Origin: Methanomassiliicoccales archaeon
GTDB lineage: Archaea; Thermoplasmatota; Thermoplasmata; Methanomassiliicoccales; UBA472
Assembly (NCBI GenBank): GCA_028682895.1
Contig: JAJRAK010000016.1
Location: forward strand, 1 to 49,742
Direction: 5' to 3'
Length of the DNA: 49,742 bases
This document shows, piece by piece, positions 9,870 through 17,194 of this stretch (position 1 is its first letter; each line of letters begins with the position of its first letter). A program made the translations under genes and the position numbers. The notes beneath the pieces are model-generated. The model worked only from the letters and a program-made list of their open reading frames with translations. It did not search any database and had not been told where the DNA came from.

Positions 9870-10208
9870 CTAGATCCCAGCGGCTCCCGTCCTGACAGTA
9901 TAGACCTCGTTGATGGACGTGACGAATATCTTCCCATCTCCCTCCCCTCCCGTCCTGGCCGCCTTCATTATGGTACTGACTATCATCTGGGTATCATCAT
10001 CGTCAGCGACGATCATGAGCATGGTCTTCGGGACCACGTCGTACTTGGTCAGCGGCATGTCCCATTCGACCGGTGCTTCGGCCTTGGCCTTCTGCCTGCC
10101 TTGCCCGAACCCGCTGATCTTGGTCATCGCTCCCAGACCCATCCCGTCCAATTCGTCCACGATCTTCGCTTCGCACTCTGGCCTGACGATAGCCCTTATC
10201 AACTGCAT
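9870..10208 (-). CDS. nifI1: P-II family regulator, NifI1-like
   Basis: A 112-residue P-II protein that begins MQLIRAIVRPE and ends with ARTGGEGDGKIFVTSINE and YTVRTGAAG, the C-terminal P-II signature. The T-loop region (GFGQGRQKAKAEAP) differs from the usual GRGKQ-x-GL of NifI1, and no GlnB-type uridylylated Tyr is evident. The ATG at 10208 is chosen because GGAGG lies 8 nt upstream and homology begins there; the in-frame extension upstream is AT-rich and non-coding. It ends in TAG, directly followed in the same frame by the nifI2 region. A TATA-like string (10258-10266) gives a promoter. The role of the pair outside a nif cluster cannot be stated. Confidence 0.88.
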   Translation of the reverse strand: MQLIRAIVRPECEAKIVDELDGMGLGAMTKISGFGQGRQKAKAEAPVEWDMPLTKYDVVPKTMLMIVADDDDTQMIVSTIMKAARTGGEGDGKIFVTSINEVYTVRTGAAGI

Positions 10209-10401
10209 TCTTTTCCTCCATTCGATCGTTTGTTTAATCCCTGGAATAATAATTAGACATATAGCTATTTCTATGATACAATAATACCTATATGAATGGA
10301 ATATAAGTAAAATACTGTATATATTGGCATAATAATTGTCAGAAATTAGACGAAAAGGCAATTAGAAAGTAACATCTATCGCGGTACCGTTCGATACAGC
10401 G
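10209..10401. promoter_or_regulatory. divergent promoter region nifI1 / GNAT
   Basis: 193 AT-rich bases between divergent genes. On the minus strand a TATA-like GCTATATGT (10258-10266) predicts a leader of about 28 nt with a GGAGG site for nifI1. The element for the plus-strand gene is not clear. Confidence 0.45.
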
Positions 10402-10980
10402 ATGGAACAGAACGACACCTTCGGCGATCTCGAACCGTTCACTACTGATAGATTGCTGCTGCGAGGGCTGATGATCGAGGACTCGGAGGCCCTCCACGCG
10501 CTCAAGACCGACCCGGACGTCACCAGGCTCTATGGCGAGGTACCATATGTCTCCATCGAACAGACGAGGACGTGGGTCCAGGAATGCATCGACGGCCTAA
10601 AGGGGCGTGAGGTCATCGTCTGGGCTATCGTTCTCAGGTCCACCGGAACGCCCATAGGTATGGTCTGTTACTGGCATATCGACCACCAGGACCATCATGC
10701 CGAGCTTGGGTATGAGCTCGCTCACGATCATTGGCATAAGGGCATGATGTCCGAGGCCTTGCCCCCTATCATCTCCTACGGGTTCGACGTCCTGGGGCTT
10801 CATCGCATCGAGGCGACCCCATTGGCCATGAATGAGGCGTCCCAACGTCTTCTGGAAAGGAACGGGTTCAGGAAGGAAGGGAACCTCCGGGACCGCATAT
10901 ACTTCGATGGGAAATTTTATGATGAGCTTTATTATGCGCTCCTTAAGGAGCAATCGACCGACCTTAAAACCGTGAATTAG
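10402..10980 (+). CDS. GNAT-family N-acetyltransferase, RimJ/RimL-like
   Basis: A 192-residue GCN5-related acetyltransferase. It starts with the RimJ/RimL-type strand pattern FTTDRLLLRGL. It contains the acetyl-CoA-binding segment GYELAHDHWHKGMMSEAL and the C-terminal signature NEASQRLLERNGFRKEG. Members acetylate protein N-termini or small amines, and the substrate cannot be told here. The start ATG at 10402 fits the beginning of homology. The gene stands alone between the nifI promoter and the corrinoid gene and ends in TAG. There is no sign of a fused domain. Confidence 0.88.
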   Translation: MEQNDTFGDLEPFTTDRLLLRGLMIEDSEALHALKTDPDVTRLYGEVPYVSIEQTRTWVQECIDGLKGREVIVWAIVLRSTGTPIGMVCYWHIDHQDHHAELGYELAHDHWHKGMMSEALPPIISYGFDVLGLHRIEATPLAMNEASQRLLERNGFRKEGNLRDRIYFDGKFYDELYYALLKEQSTDLKTVN

Positions 10981-11078
10981 GACCGAGGCCCAATGAAGTA
11001 ATTCCCGTGTCCTATCGACCACCGGTCCATTGATCTGTGGGACATAGCAAGAAATACCACACAATACCAATCTTAACC

Positions 11079-11720
11079 ATGGCCGACCTTTCAGATCCCA
11101 TCGATCGCCTTGAAGCAGCATTGCGGGCCGTCAATGAGATCGAGGCGAACAACATCATCGATGATGCTATGGGGCAGATGACCCCATTGGAATGCGCTGA
11201 GAGGCTGATAACACCAGTGCTAAGGCGACTAGGGACTGGTTGGGTCGACGGGGACGTTTCCTTGTCCCAGGTCTATATGGGCGGCAGGATATGCGAAAAG
11301 GCGCTGGAGCGTCTCCTCCCCGAAGCAAAGCAGACGTATAGAGTTCGTCCGAAGGTCGCCATCGCCATCCTCGAGGACTACCATAACCTCGGGGCAAGAT
11401 TATTGTTATCAGTACTGCGCGCCAGCGGCATCGATCCGATATATTATGATCACCAGACGGTCACCTCGCTCATTTCGAAGGCCAAGGCGGATGGGATAGA
11501 GGTACTCCTTGTATCGACCCTGATGTACCGTTCCGCCTTGAAGGTCAGGGACCTGCGCAAGGAGATGGTGAAGATGTCCATCTCACCGGTCCTGATGGTC
11601 GGAGGCGCCCCATTCCTTTTCGATGAGGAGCTGTGGCGCGTGGTCGGCGCTGACGAGATGGGAAAGGACACATCGGCCGCGGTCAAGGCCGTGAACAGGA
11701 TGTCCGAGGTGAAGGTATGA
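11079..11720 (+). CDS. corrinoid (B12-binding) methyl-carrier protein, MtaC/MttC family
   Basis: The 213-residue protein is a methyl carrier of methylotrophic metabolism. It has a helical cap domain (about 1-85) followed by a Rossmann-like B12 domain (about 90-213). The domain has the cobalt-ligating motif D-Y-H-N-L-G (Asp100, His102, Gly105), STL at 146-148 and GGAPF at 175-179. The family shuttles methyl groups from a substrate methyltransferase to a MtaA/MtbA-type enzyme. The ATG at 11079 gives the usual family length. It overlaps the next gene by 4 nt (ATGA), so the two are co-translated. No MtaB, MttB or other substrate enzyme is adjacent, so the methyl donor is unknown. Confidence 0.93.
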   Translation: MADLSDPIDRLEAALRAVNEIEANNIIDDAMGQMTPLECAERLITPVLRRLGTGWVDGDVSLSQVYMGGRICEKALERLLPEAKQTYRVRPKVAIAILEDYHNLGARLLLSVLRASGIDPIYYDHQTVTSLISKAKADGIEVLLVSTLMYRSALKVRDLRKEMVKMSISPVLMVGGAPFLFDEELWRVVGADEMGKDTSAAVKAVNRMSEVKV

Positions 11721-12766
11721 TCGATGAGATGGACCCGATGGACAGAACGATGGCGGCCCTCTCGCACAAGGAGCCCGACCGGGTCCCTGTGTTCATGCTC
11801 CTGACCATGCATGGCGCGAAGCTGCTCGATATGCCATTGATCAAATACCTGAACAGCTCGGAGCACATGGTCAAGGCCCAGTTGAAGATGAGGGACATGT
11901 TCGGCCACGACTGCCTATACGCTCTCAGTTATGCTGCTGCCGAGGTCAAGGCCTTCGGGGGCGAGGTGATGTTCTTCGAGGACGGGCCGCCAAACGCAGG
12001 ACGGCCGATCATACAGGTGCCTGAGGACATAGAGGGTTTGGAACCTCCGGACATCGAGTCGTCCGTCCGTCTGCAGGAAACGCTGAAGACGATCCGGGGC
12101 TTGAAGGAGGGATCGAACGGCAAGGTCCCGGTGATCGGCGTGGTGATGTCGCCATTCTCATTGCCAGTGATGCAGATGGGGTTCCCGGCATATCTGGACC
12201 TCCTCTATCACGACCCTGAACATTTCAGGCAGTTGATGGACATAAACCAGAGGTTCTGCGTCGAGTGGGCGAATTGCCAGTTCGAGGCCGGAGCCACTGC
12301 GGTGGCTTACTTTGACCCGGTGTCCTCCACCACGATGATCACGCGCGAGATGTATCTCGATACAGGTCTTCCGATCGCCAAGGGAACGATATCTAAGTTG
12401 AAAGGGCCGACGGCCACGCATTTCGCTTCCGGAAGATGCTTGAACATATTGGACGACGTGATGGGCACTGGAACAGCGGCCGTGGGCGTAAGCTCTCTGG
12501 AAGACCTCTCCCTTCTCAAGAGCAAGAGCGCCGGGAAGGTCAGCTTGATCGGAAACTTGAACGGGATCGAGATGGCGCGTTGGGACCACCAGAGGGCGGA
12601 AATGAAGGTGAGGGAGGCGATCTCCAAAGCGGCCAAGGGCGGAGGCTTCGTGCTCTCTGACAACCATGGAGAAATACCTTACCAGGTATACTGGGACGTG
12701 ATAAGGTGGACGATGGATGCCGCCCGCAAACATGGCAAGTATCCCTTGAACACGACCGATCGATGA
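11717..12766 (+). CDS. UroD-family methyltransferase (MtaA/MtbA-like) with altered zinc ligands
   Basis: A 349-residue TIM-barrel protein of the uroporphyrinogen decarboxylase superfamily, the class of MtaA/MtbA enzymes that move methyl groups from a corrinoid protein to coenzyme M. The start RTMAALSHKEPDRVPVF is typical. The zinc site differs: where MtaA has His-x-Cys, this protein has His235-Phe-Ala237. Where MtaA has the later Cys in a PGCG-like loop, this has SDNHGEIP with His317. The canonical two Cys ligands are therefore missing. Coupling to the corrinoid gene by an ATGA overlap argues for a methyl-transfer role, but the acceptor may not be coenzyme M. An MtaA name is not justified. 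Confidence 0.85.
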   Translation: MIDEMDPMDRTMAALSHKEPDRVPVFMLLTMHGAKLLDMPLIKYLNSSEHMVKAQLKMRDMFGHDCLYALSYAAAEVKAFGGEVMFFEDGPPNAGRPIIQVPEDIEGLEPPDIESSVRLQETLKTIRGLKEGSNGKVPVIGVVMSPFSLPVMQMGFPAYLDLLYHDPEHFRQLMDINQRFCVEWANCQFEAGATAVAYFDPVSSTTMITREMYLDTGLPIAKGTISKLKGPTATHFASGRCLNILDDVMGTGTAAVGVSSLEDLSLLKSKSAGKVSLIGNLNGIEMARWDHQRAEMKVREAISKAAKGGGFVLSDNHGEIPYQVYWDVIRWTMDAARKHGKYPLNTTDR

Positions 12767-12918
12767 GCGCCCGATGCATCCCGTAATGGTTCATACGATG
12801 GATCAGACCGTTCTGGATCGGAACGTGATGCGGTCTCCGGTCACAAGTGCCCACTCCGCTTTAGTAAAGTGTTCATCCTAATATGTTCCAAGGACTGATC
12901 AAAGGAGGTCCGATCTAG
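12767..12918 (+). promoter_or_regulatory. short intergenic region with ribosome site
   Basis: It contains a small palindrome CTTTAGTAAAG (12859-12869). AAAGGAGGT (12901-12909) lies 9 nt before the next ATG. No gene is seen. Confidence 0.35.
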
Positions 12919-13362
12919 ATGGAAGATAACGTTTGGACATGTAGTGGTAAGTGCGAGGACTGGAACTTCAGGAGCATAAAGGGCATGGGCTGGAGGATCG
13001 CCTTCAGCGCCCTTTCGCTGATGTTATGGTTCGCGTTCACCGTGGGATGGCTGTTCTTCCTGGCCGACGATTATTCGCTGGCTCAGAACATCGGGGTCAT
13101 GCTGGGATCGGTGCTGCTGTTCATAGGTGTGAACGTCCCTGTATGGTACACCTTCGCCATGAAGATGGAGAAGCTGGAGCAGATATCGGTAAAGGGCCAC
13201 AAGCGCGAGTGGGCCTCCGGGCTGATGGGCATACTATGGGTCACGGGCGCGGCCATCTGGCTGATGTTCTACGCCGGGGACTACAGCATCTACCAGAACC
13301 TGGCAGTTCTTCTGCTATCGATCGTCCCAGTTGCCGCCATAAGCATGCTGATGAAAAGGTAA
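12919..13362 (+). CDS. membrane protein with an internal duplication
   Basis: Unrecognised 147-residue protein. A short N-terminal segment has CSGKCEDW. Four hydrophobic helices follow as two related halves: WLFFLADDYSLAQNIGVMLGS (about 44-64) and WLMFYAGDYSIYQNLAVLLLS (about 114-134) share W-L-x-F-x-A-x-D-Y-S-x-x-Q-N. It is thus a tandem duplication of a two-helix unit, with a charged cytoplasmic link between. A strong ribosome site precedes the ATG and a hairpin terminator follows, so it is probably a single-gene transcript. No function can be assigned. Confidence 0.75.
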   Translation: MEDNVWTCSGKCEDWNFRSIKGMGWRIAFSALSLMLWFAFTVGWLFFLADDYSLAQNIGVMLGSVLLFIGVNVPVWYTFAMKMEKLEQISVKGHKREWASGLMGILWVTGAAIWLMFYAGDYSIYQNLAVLLLSIVPVAAISMLMKR

Positions 13363-13378
13363 ACGATAGGTCGGTCGC

Positions 13379-13416
13379 CCCCGACGCTGATCCGGTCGGG
13401 GCTTCCTTTTTTCTTT
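13379..13416 (+). terminator. hairpin-plus-T terminator
   Basis: CCCCGAC (13379-13385) pairs with GTCGGGG (13395-13401), followed by CTTCC and a T-rich run. It ends the duplicated membrane protein transcript and lies in the gap to the convergent sensor gene. Confidence 0.65.
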
Positions 13417-13443
13417 CACCGATCATTCCGATCTTTTCGGTCA

Positions 13444-16059
13444 TCAACTGGTATGCGGCATCGCCGTGCCGTTGTCCGCGCGCTTCTGCGCCACCCTCTC
13501 ACCGCTCTCTATTCCCATATGGTCCCGCTCGGTGATGACCCTGCTCAGCTCGATGATCACTTCTTGGTTCTGCCACCGACCATGCGTGACCTTGATCTCG
13601 ACAGGGAGGCTCCTGCCGTCCTTGGTCAGAAGGGGCAAAGAGCACGAATCGATCGTGCCAGAGAATATCGCATGGATATACTCCGACGCCTCATCCCTCC
13701 GTTCGGGGGCATACAGCATCGATGCGTCCATGCCCAGTATCTCCTCGCGAGCATAGGACAATCGTCTTAGCACGGTGTTGTTGACGTCGAGCACCTTTCC
13801 TTCCATATCTAGGATTATGACCAGGTCATCGATCGAATCGAACACGGTGGCAAGGTTCTTGTTCGCCTCCTTGGCGGCCGCCTCGGCCATCATCCTATCG
13901 ATGGTGTTCCCGGTCTCCCTTCCGATGGACCTCAGGACCTTTCTCTCTTCATCATTGATTGAGACCCGTGTCTTACTGATCAGGTTAAGCGCACCTAAGG
14001 CATCTCCTTTCGAAAGCAGAGGGATGCTGATGATCGATTTGAATCCGAACCTCCCTGAACGTTCTGGAGAGGTGATCGAGTAATCCTCGGTGAATATCGG
14101 ATGGTTGTTGATAAATACTGAATCGTACGGTTCACGGTCTATCTGGATCGTCATGACCTCATTGAGGAACTCTTCCGGCAGGTCACGGGAATGGGCGACC
14201 GTCGCTGTGCCCTTGGAGCGGTCCAGAAGATAGACGGCCCCGCAATCGAAGTTGATCATGTGCAAGGACCCTTCCAGGAGCCTTACGCAGAGGTTTGGGA
14301 TGGCCGTCGCCCTGTTCGTCATCATGATGATCTTGTTGAAATCCATGTAGAGGGCCGATTGCCGCTTCAGCGCCTCCTCGGCCTCCTGCTTCAATTTCTG
14401 GTCCCTCAACGCAAGTATGCCGAACCCGAGATCAATGGCCATCTCTTCCAGCAACGCTATCTCGTTCATATTGAACCCATTGGTCCTATCGGAATATAGC
14501 TGGATGGTCGCAAAAGGCACACCGCCGTCAAAGATCGGGATGGATATGACGGAGCGGTAATTGCTGTACGCGAGCATGTCCTTCCACGGCTCCACCCGGG
14601 GATCGTTCTCAAGGTCCTGAACGAACACGGAACTGCAGGTCCTGGCCGCAAGTCCGGTGGGTCCGCCGCCGCGTTCGTTCTTACCCCAGCTAGCATTGAT
14701 CTGGCTCACATAATCATATCGGCCGCTCCAGGCTACGGGCTTGACCGATTGCTCATCATCGTTCACCAGCATTCCGATCCATGCCAACTGATATCCGGCA
14801 ACATCGCAGATGGTGCGGCAGATCGAATTCATGAGCTCCTGTTCCGTCCTTGACTTGTAGACCGCCTGTGCGCATTGCTTGATGGCAGTAAGCTCGCGGT
14901 TCAATCTTTTCAAACGGTCCTTAAATCTCTTCCGTTCAGTGATATCCTTGATGAGCATGCTTATCCTAGCGTCCCCTTCGGAATCAAAGAACTTTGTCAT
15001 GGTGCACTCGGCGGCGAACTTTAGTCCATCCCTCCGAACGCTGGTCATCTCAGAGACGATCGCCCTTTTCTTCTCTAGCTCGATGAACGCCCGCCTGTAC
15101 TTCTTGTTCAGGACGAACAGTCCTCTCATATCCGCTTCGACCAGTTCCTCGCCGGTGAAGCCCCAAATAGATGCAGCGGCAGGATTGGCGAACAGGATCC
15201 TCCCTTCGTTAGTGGTCAGCAGCATGGCCTCATGGCTGTTCTCAAAAAGGGCGCGGTAGCGGGCTTCATTGGCCCTCGCTATGTTCTCTTCCCTTTTCTT
15301 GTCCGTGATATCCTGAATGACACCGATGACCCTGGGCGATCGCCCATCCGCATCACCGACCCGCTCGGCGACCGAGCGTAATATTCTGTTCTGCCCGCCG
15401 TCATCAGGGACCACCTCGAACTCGATATTGTACGGTGTTCCGTTCTCGCAAAGATCATGAAGCGCCTGTTGCACCCTGTCCATTTCGGGGATGCAGGGAA
15501 AGATCTCCTCCTGTGCTACATATCCCTCTTTCGTCGAGGGCAGTCCGAGCAATTGGAGGGCCTCATCCGAGTACCAGAAATGCCCACCGTCAGCATCCAT
15601 TATGAATTCCCAGTATCCTATATGGCCGACCTTATGGGCAAGCTTTAGCCTTTTCTCGTTCTCCTTCAGCTGCGCCTCTGTCCCGCGGCGCCGGACGATC
15701 TCCTTGACCTTATGTTCCAGCTCCAGGAACCGTGCCTCAGTCTTCCCGCCTTTCTGCAAGTAGAAGGCCGCTCCGCCGTTAAGCGCCTCGATGGCGACCT
15801 CCTCATTGCCATGTCCGGTGAACAGGATGAATGGTATGTCGTTACCTTCAGTACGCAATTCTCTCAGAAAGGCGATGCCGTCCATTCCCGGCATCAGATG
15901 GTCCGAGATGACCACGTCTATGGTGCGTTCATTGATGATCGATAGACCTTCCCGGGCTGAGGTAGCGGTATGGACCTCGATCCCACTGCTCCCCTCCAGG
16001 AACGTCTTCCCCAGCTCTAGTAAGCCAGGCTCATCGTCGACATATAGGATACTGATCAT
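13444..16059 (-). CDS. multi-sensor response regulator (REC-PAS-PAS-GAF-GAF-PAS), no kinase domain
   Basis: An 871-residue soluble signalling protein. Residues 1-120 are a receiver domain with acidic pair Asp8/Asp9, phospho-acceptor Asp53 in ISDHLMPGMDG and the conserved Lys in YLQKGG. A PAS fold with GYWEF and a C-terminal extension follows (about 135-255), then a second PAS (about 265-385, ALFENSHEAMLL). Two GAF domains lie at about 400-560 and 580-735 and a final PAS at about 745-855. The C-terminus has neither HisKA/HATPase nor a DNA-binding or cyclase domain. Proteins of this form are common in methanogens and usually end in a kinase. It probably acts through protein contacts. A TATA-like CATATAAAT lies about 35 nt upstream of the ATG. 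Confidence 0.9.
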   Translation of the reverse strand: MISILYVDDEPGLLELGKTFLEGSSGIEVHTATSAREGLSIINERTIDVVISDHLMPGMDGIAFLRELRTEGNDIPFILFTGHGNEEVAIEALNGGAAFYLQKGGKTEARFLELEHKVKEIVRRRGTEAQLKENEKRLKLAHKVGHIGYWEFIMDADGGHFWYSDEALQLLGLPSTKEGYVAQEEIFPCIPEMDRVQQALHDLCENGTPYNIEFEVVPDDGGQNRILRSVAERVGDADGRSPRVIGVIQDITDKKREENIARANEARYRALFENSHEAMLLTTNEGRILFANPAAASIWGFTGEELVEADMRGLFVLNKKYRRAFIELEKKRAIVSEMTSVRRDGLKFAAECTMTKFFDSEGDARISMLIKDITERKRFKDRLKRLNRELTAIKQCAQAVYKSRTEQELMNSICRTICDVAGYQLAWIGMLVNDDEQSVKPVAWSGRYDYVSQINASWGKNERGGGPTGLAARTCSSVFVQDLENDPRVEPWKDMLAYSNYRSVISIPIFDGGVPFATIQLYSDRTNGFNMNEIALLEEMAIDLGFGILALRDQKLKQEAEEALKRQSALYMDFNKIIMMTNRATAIPNLCVRLLEGSLHMINFDCGAVYLLDRSKGTATVAHSRDLPEEFLNEVMTIQIDREPYDSVFINNHPIFTEDYSITSPERSGRFGFKSIISIPLLSKGDALGALNLISKTRVSINDEERKVLRSIGRETGNTIDRMMAEAAAKEANKNLATVFDSIDDLVIILDMEGKVLDVNNTVLRRLSYAREEILGMDASMLYAPERRDEASEYIHAIFSGTIDSCSLPLLTKDGRSLPVEIKVTHGRWQNQEVIIELSRVITERDHMGIESGERVAQKRADNGTAMPHTS

Positions 16060-16115
16060 AGTTTCTTGCCCATACAGTTCAGTTACAGATTTATATGAAT
16101 GTTTAGGAGGTTTTA

Positions 16116-16181
16116 ATGATGATAATCGATGATCTCTTCAATGTTGCGTCAGCAAGCCTCTCAAGTAAGGCACGGTCATAA
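16116..16181 (+). CDS. possible 21-residue leader peptide
   Basis: A short frame begins with two ATG codons, 5 nt after a near-perfect ribosome site (AGGAGGT, 16105-16111), and ends at TAA. The peptide is MMIIDDLF followed by Ala/Ser-rich sequence. It lies between the divergent sensor gene and the glycosylase gene, so it may be a leader or a chance frame. There is no homology evidence. Confidence 0.3.
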   Translation: MMIIDDLFNVASASLSSKARS

Positions 16182-16274
16182 TAAGCATATGATACTTTTC
16201 CGACATCGCATCTGAGACGACCATCACTAAATTGGGCGCGATCGTTTGTGATGTCAAAGGAAAGGAGCGTTCAC

Positions 16275-16886
16275 ATGGCCATCTTCAATTACGGTCAGAC
16301 AGAGATCGACCATCTCAGAAAAAGGGATAAGAGGCTGGGACAGATGATCGACCGTATCGGTTTGCTCGAACCGGGGGTCACGTCCGATATCTTCTCCGCC
16401 CTGGTCAACAGTATCGTGGCCCAGCAGATCTCCAGCAAGGCCGCTGAGACCGTATGGGGGAGGGTGAAGGACCGTTTCGTTAAGATAACACCGGAACGAA
16501 TGGCATCAGCAACGGTCGAGAAGGTCCAATGCTGCGGCATGTCCATGCGCAAGGCGAGCTACATCAAGGGGATGGCCGAGGCCTGCGTGAAGGGCGAGAT
16601 CGACCTCGATGCTCTCTGGGGGCTGCCCGACGAGGAAGTGGTGAAACGCCTCTCCTCATTGCATGGCATCGGCGTTTGGACCGCCGAGATGATTCTGATC
16701 TTCTGCATGCAGCGCCCGGACATAGTCAGCTGGAACGACCTGGGGATCAGGCGTGGGATGATGAGACTGTATGAGCTCGACGAACTGAGCCGAGCAGATT
16801 TTGAAAGGTACAGGAAGCGTTATTCCCCATACGGGACGATAGCGTCCTTCTATCTGTGGGAAATGACGGATGGAACGGACGATTGA
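16275..16886 (+). CDS. DNA-3-methyladenine glycosylase II family (AlkA-like)
   Basis: A 203-residue base-excision repair enzyme of the HhH-GPD superfamily that removes alkylated purines. The N-terminal helical core has NSIVAQQIS. The helix-hairpin-helix is LSSLHGIGVWTAEMIL (about 127-142), followed by the catalytic Asp155 in WNDLGIRRG. It lacks the N-terminal TBP-like domain of E. coli AlkA, as many short archaeal members do. The ATG at 16275 is preferred because AGGAG lies about 8 nt upstream; in-frame codons further up add residues with no family match. The C-terminus has the usual YRKRYSPYGTIASFYLW stretch. It is probably transcribed alone. Confidence 0.9.
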   Translation: MAIFNYGQTEIDHLRKRDKRLGQMIDRIGLLEPGVTSDIFSALVNSIVAQQISSKAAETVWGRVKDRFVKITPERMASATVEKVQCCGMSMRKASYIKGMAEACVKGEIDLDALWGLPDEEVVKRLSSLHGIGVWTAEMILIFCMQRPDIVSWNDLGIRRGMMRLYELDELSRADFERYRKRYSPYGTIASFYLWEMTDGTDD

Positions 16887-16946
16887 ATCACTGCTTTTCA
16901 GTGTAGAGTAATTATCGTTAAGTATGAATAAGTATATTCCAGGTCC

Positions 16947-17045
16947 ATGGCAATGTCAAAGAAGGACCTGCAGAAGCAAAAGAAGAAGAACGATGACAAG
17001 AAGACCACAGCCGCCGACAAGGCCGCTCCAAAGAAAAAGAAGTAA
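16947..17045 (+). CDS. lysine-rich micro-protein (30-32 residues)
   Basis: A short frame encodes a highly basic peptide: MAMSKKDLQKQKKK, then an Asp/Lys/Thr/Ala middle and a PKKKK tail. About 13 of 32 residues are lysine. AGGT (16941-16944) sits 8 nt before the second in-frame ATG (16953), so translation may begin there. The overlapping frame at 16924-17106 gives a proline/arginine mix and looks non-coding. Such tails bind nucleic acid or ribosomes in known small archaeal proteins, but no family can be named. Confidence 0.5.
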   Translation: MAMSKKDLQKQKKKNDDKKTTAADKAAPKKKK

Positions 17046-17069
17046 ATCCCTTCTCAATATCCTTATTCT

Positions 17070-17086
17070 GGCCAGATCGACTGGCC
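17070..17086 (+). terminator. hairpin after the lysine-rich frame
   Basis: GGCCAG (17070-17075) and CTGGCC (17081-17086) flank a 5-nt loop. T-rich strings follow at about 17118-17135. The pair could end transcription of the small upstream frame. Confidence 0.4.
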
Positions 17087-17171
17087 TACGATATCGATCC
17101 CATTGAGGGGACCGAATCTATTTTCTATTTTATCCAACTAAATCAGCTTTGGCCACGTGCGAGGGCAGCGG

Positions 17172-17178
17172 TTTATAT
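17172..17178 (+). promoter_or_regulatory. TATA box of the ABC ATPase gene
   Basis: TTTATAT lies about 27 nt before the ATG codons at 17195/17201, predicting a leaderless message. The earlier in-frame ATG at 17177 lies inside this element and is unlikely to be used. Confidence 0.5.
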
Positions 17179-17194
17179 GTGCCGGACGATACCG

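Noticed and set aside
9504-10208. The P-II pair as GlnK/GlnB of an ammonium transporter operon
   Set aside because: No amt gene is near, and the sequences match the NifI1/NifI2 start and end patterns better.
16924-17106. 60-residue plus-strand frame overlapping the lysine-rich peptide
   Set aside because: Arg/Pro mix without ribosome site; the other frame gives a coherent lysine-rich peptide with a ribosome site.
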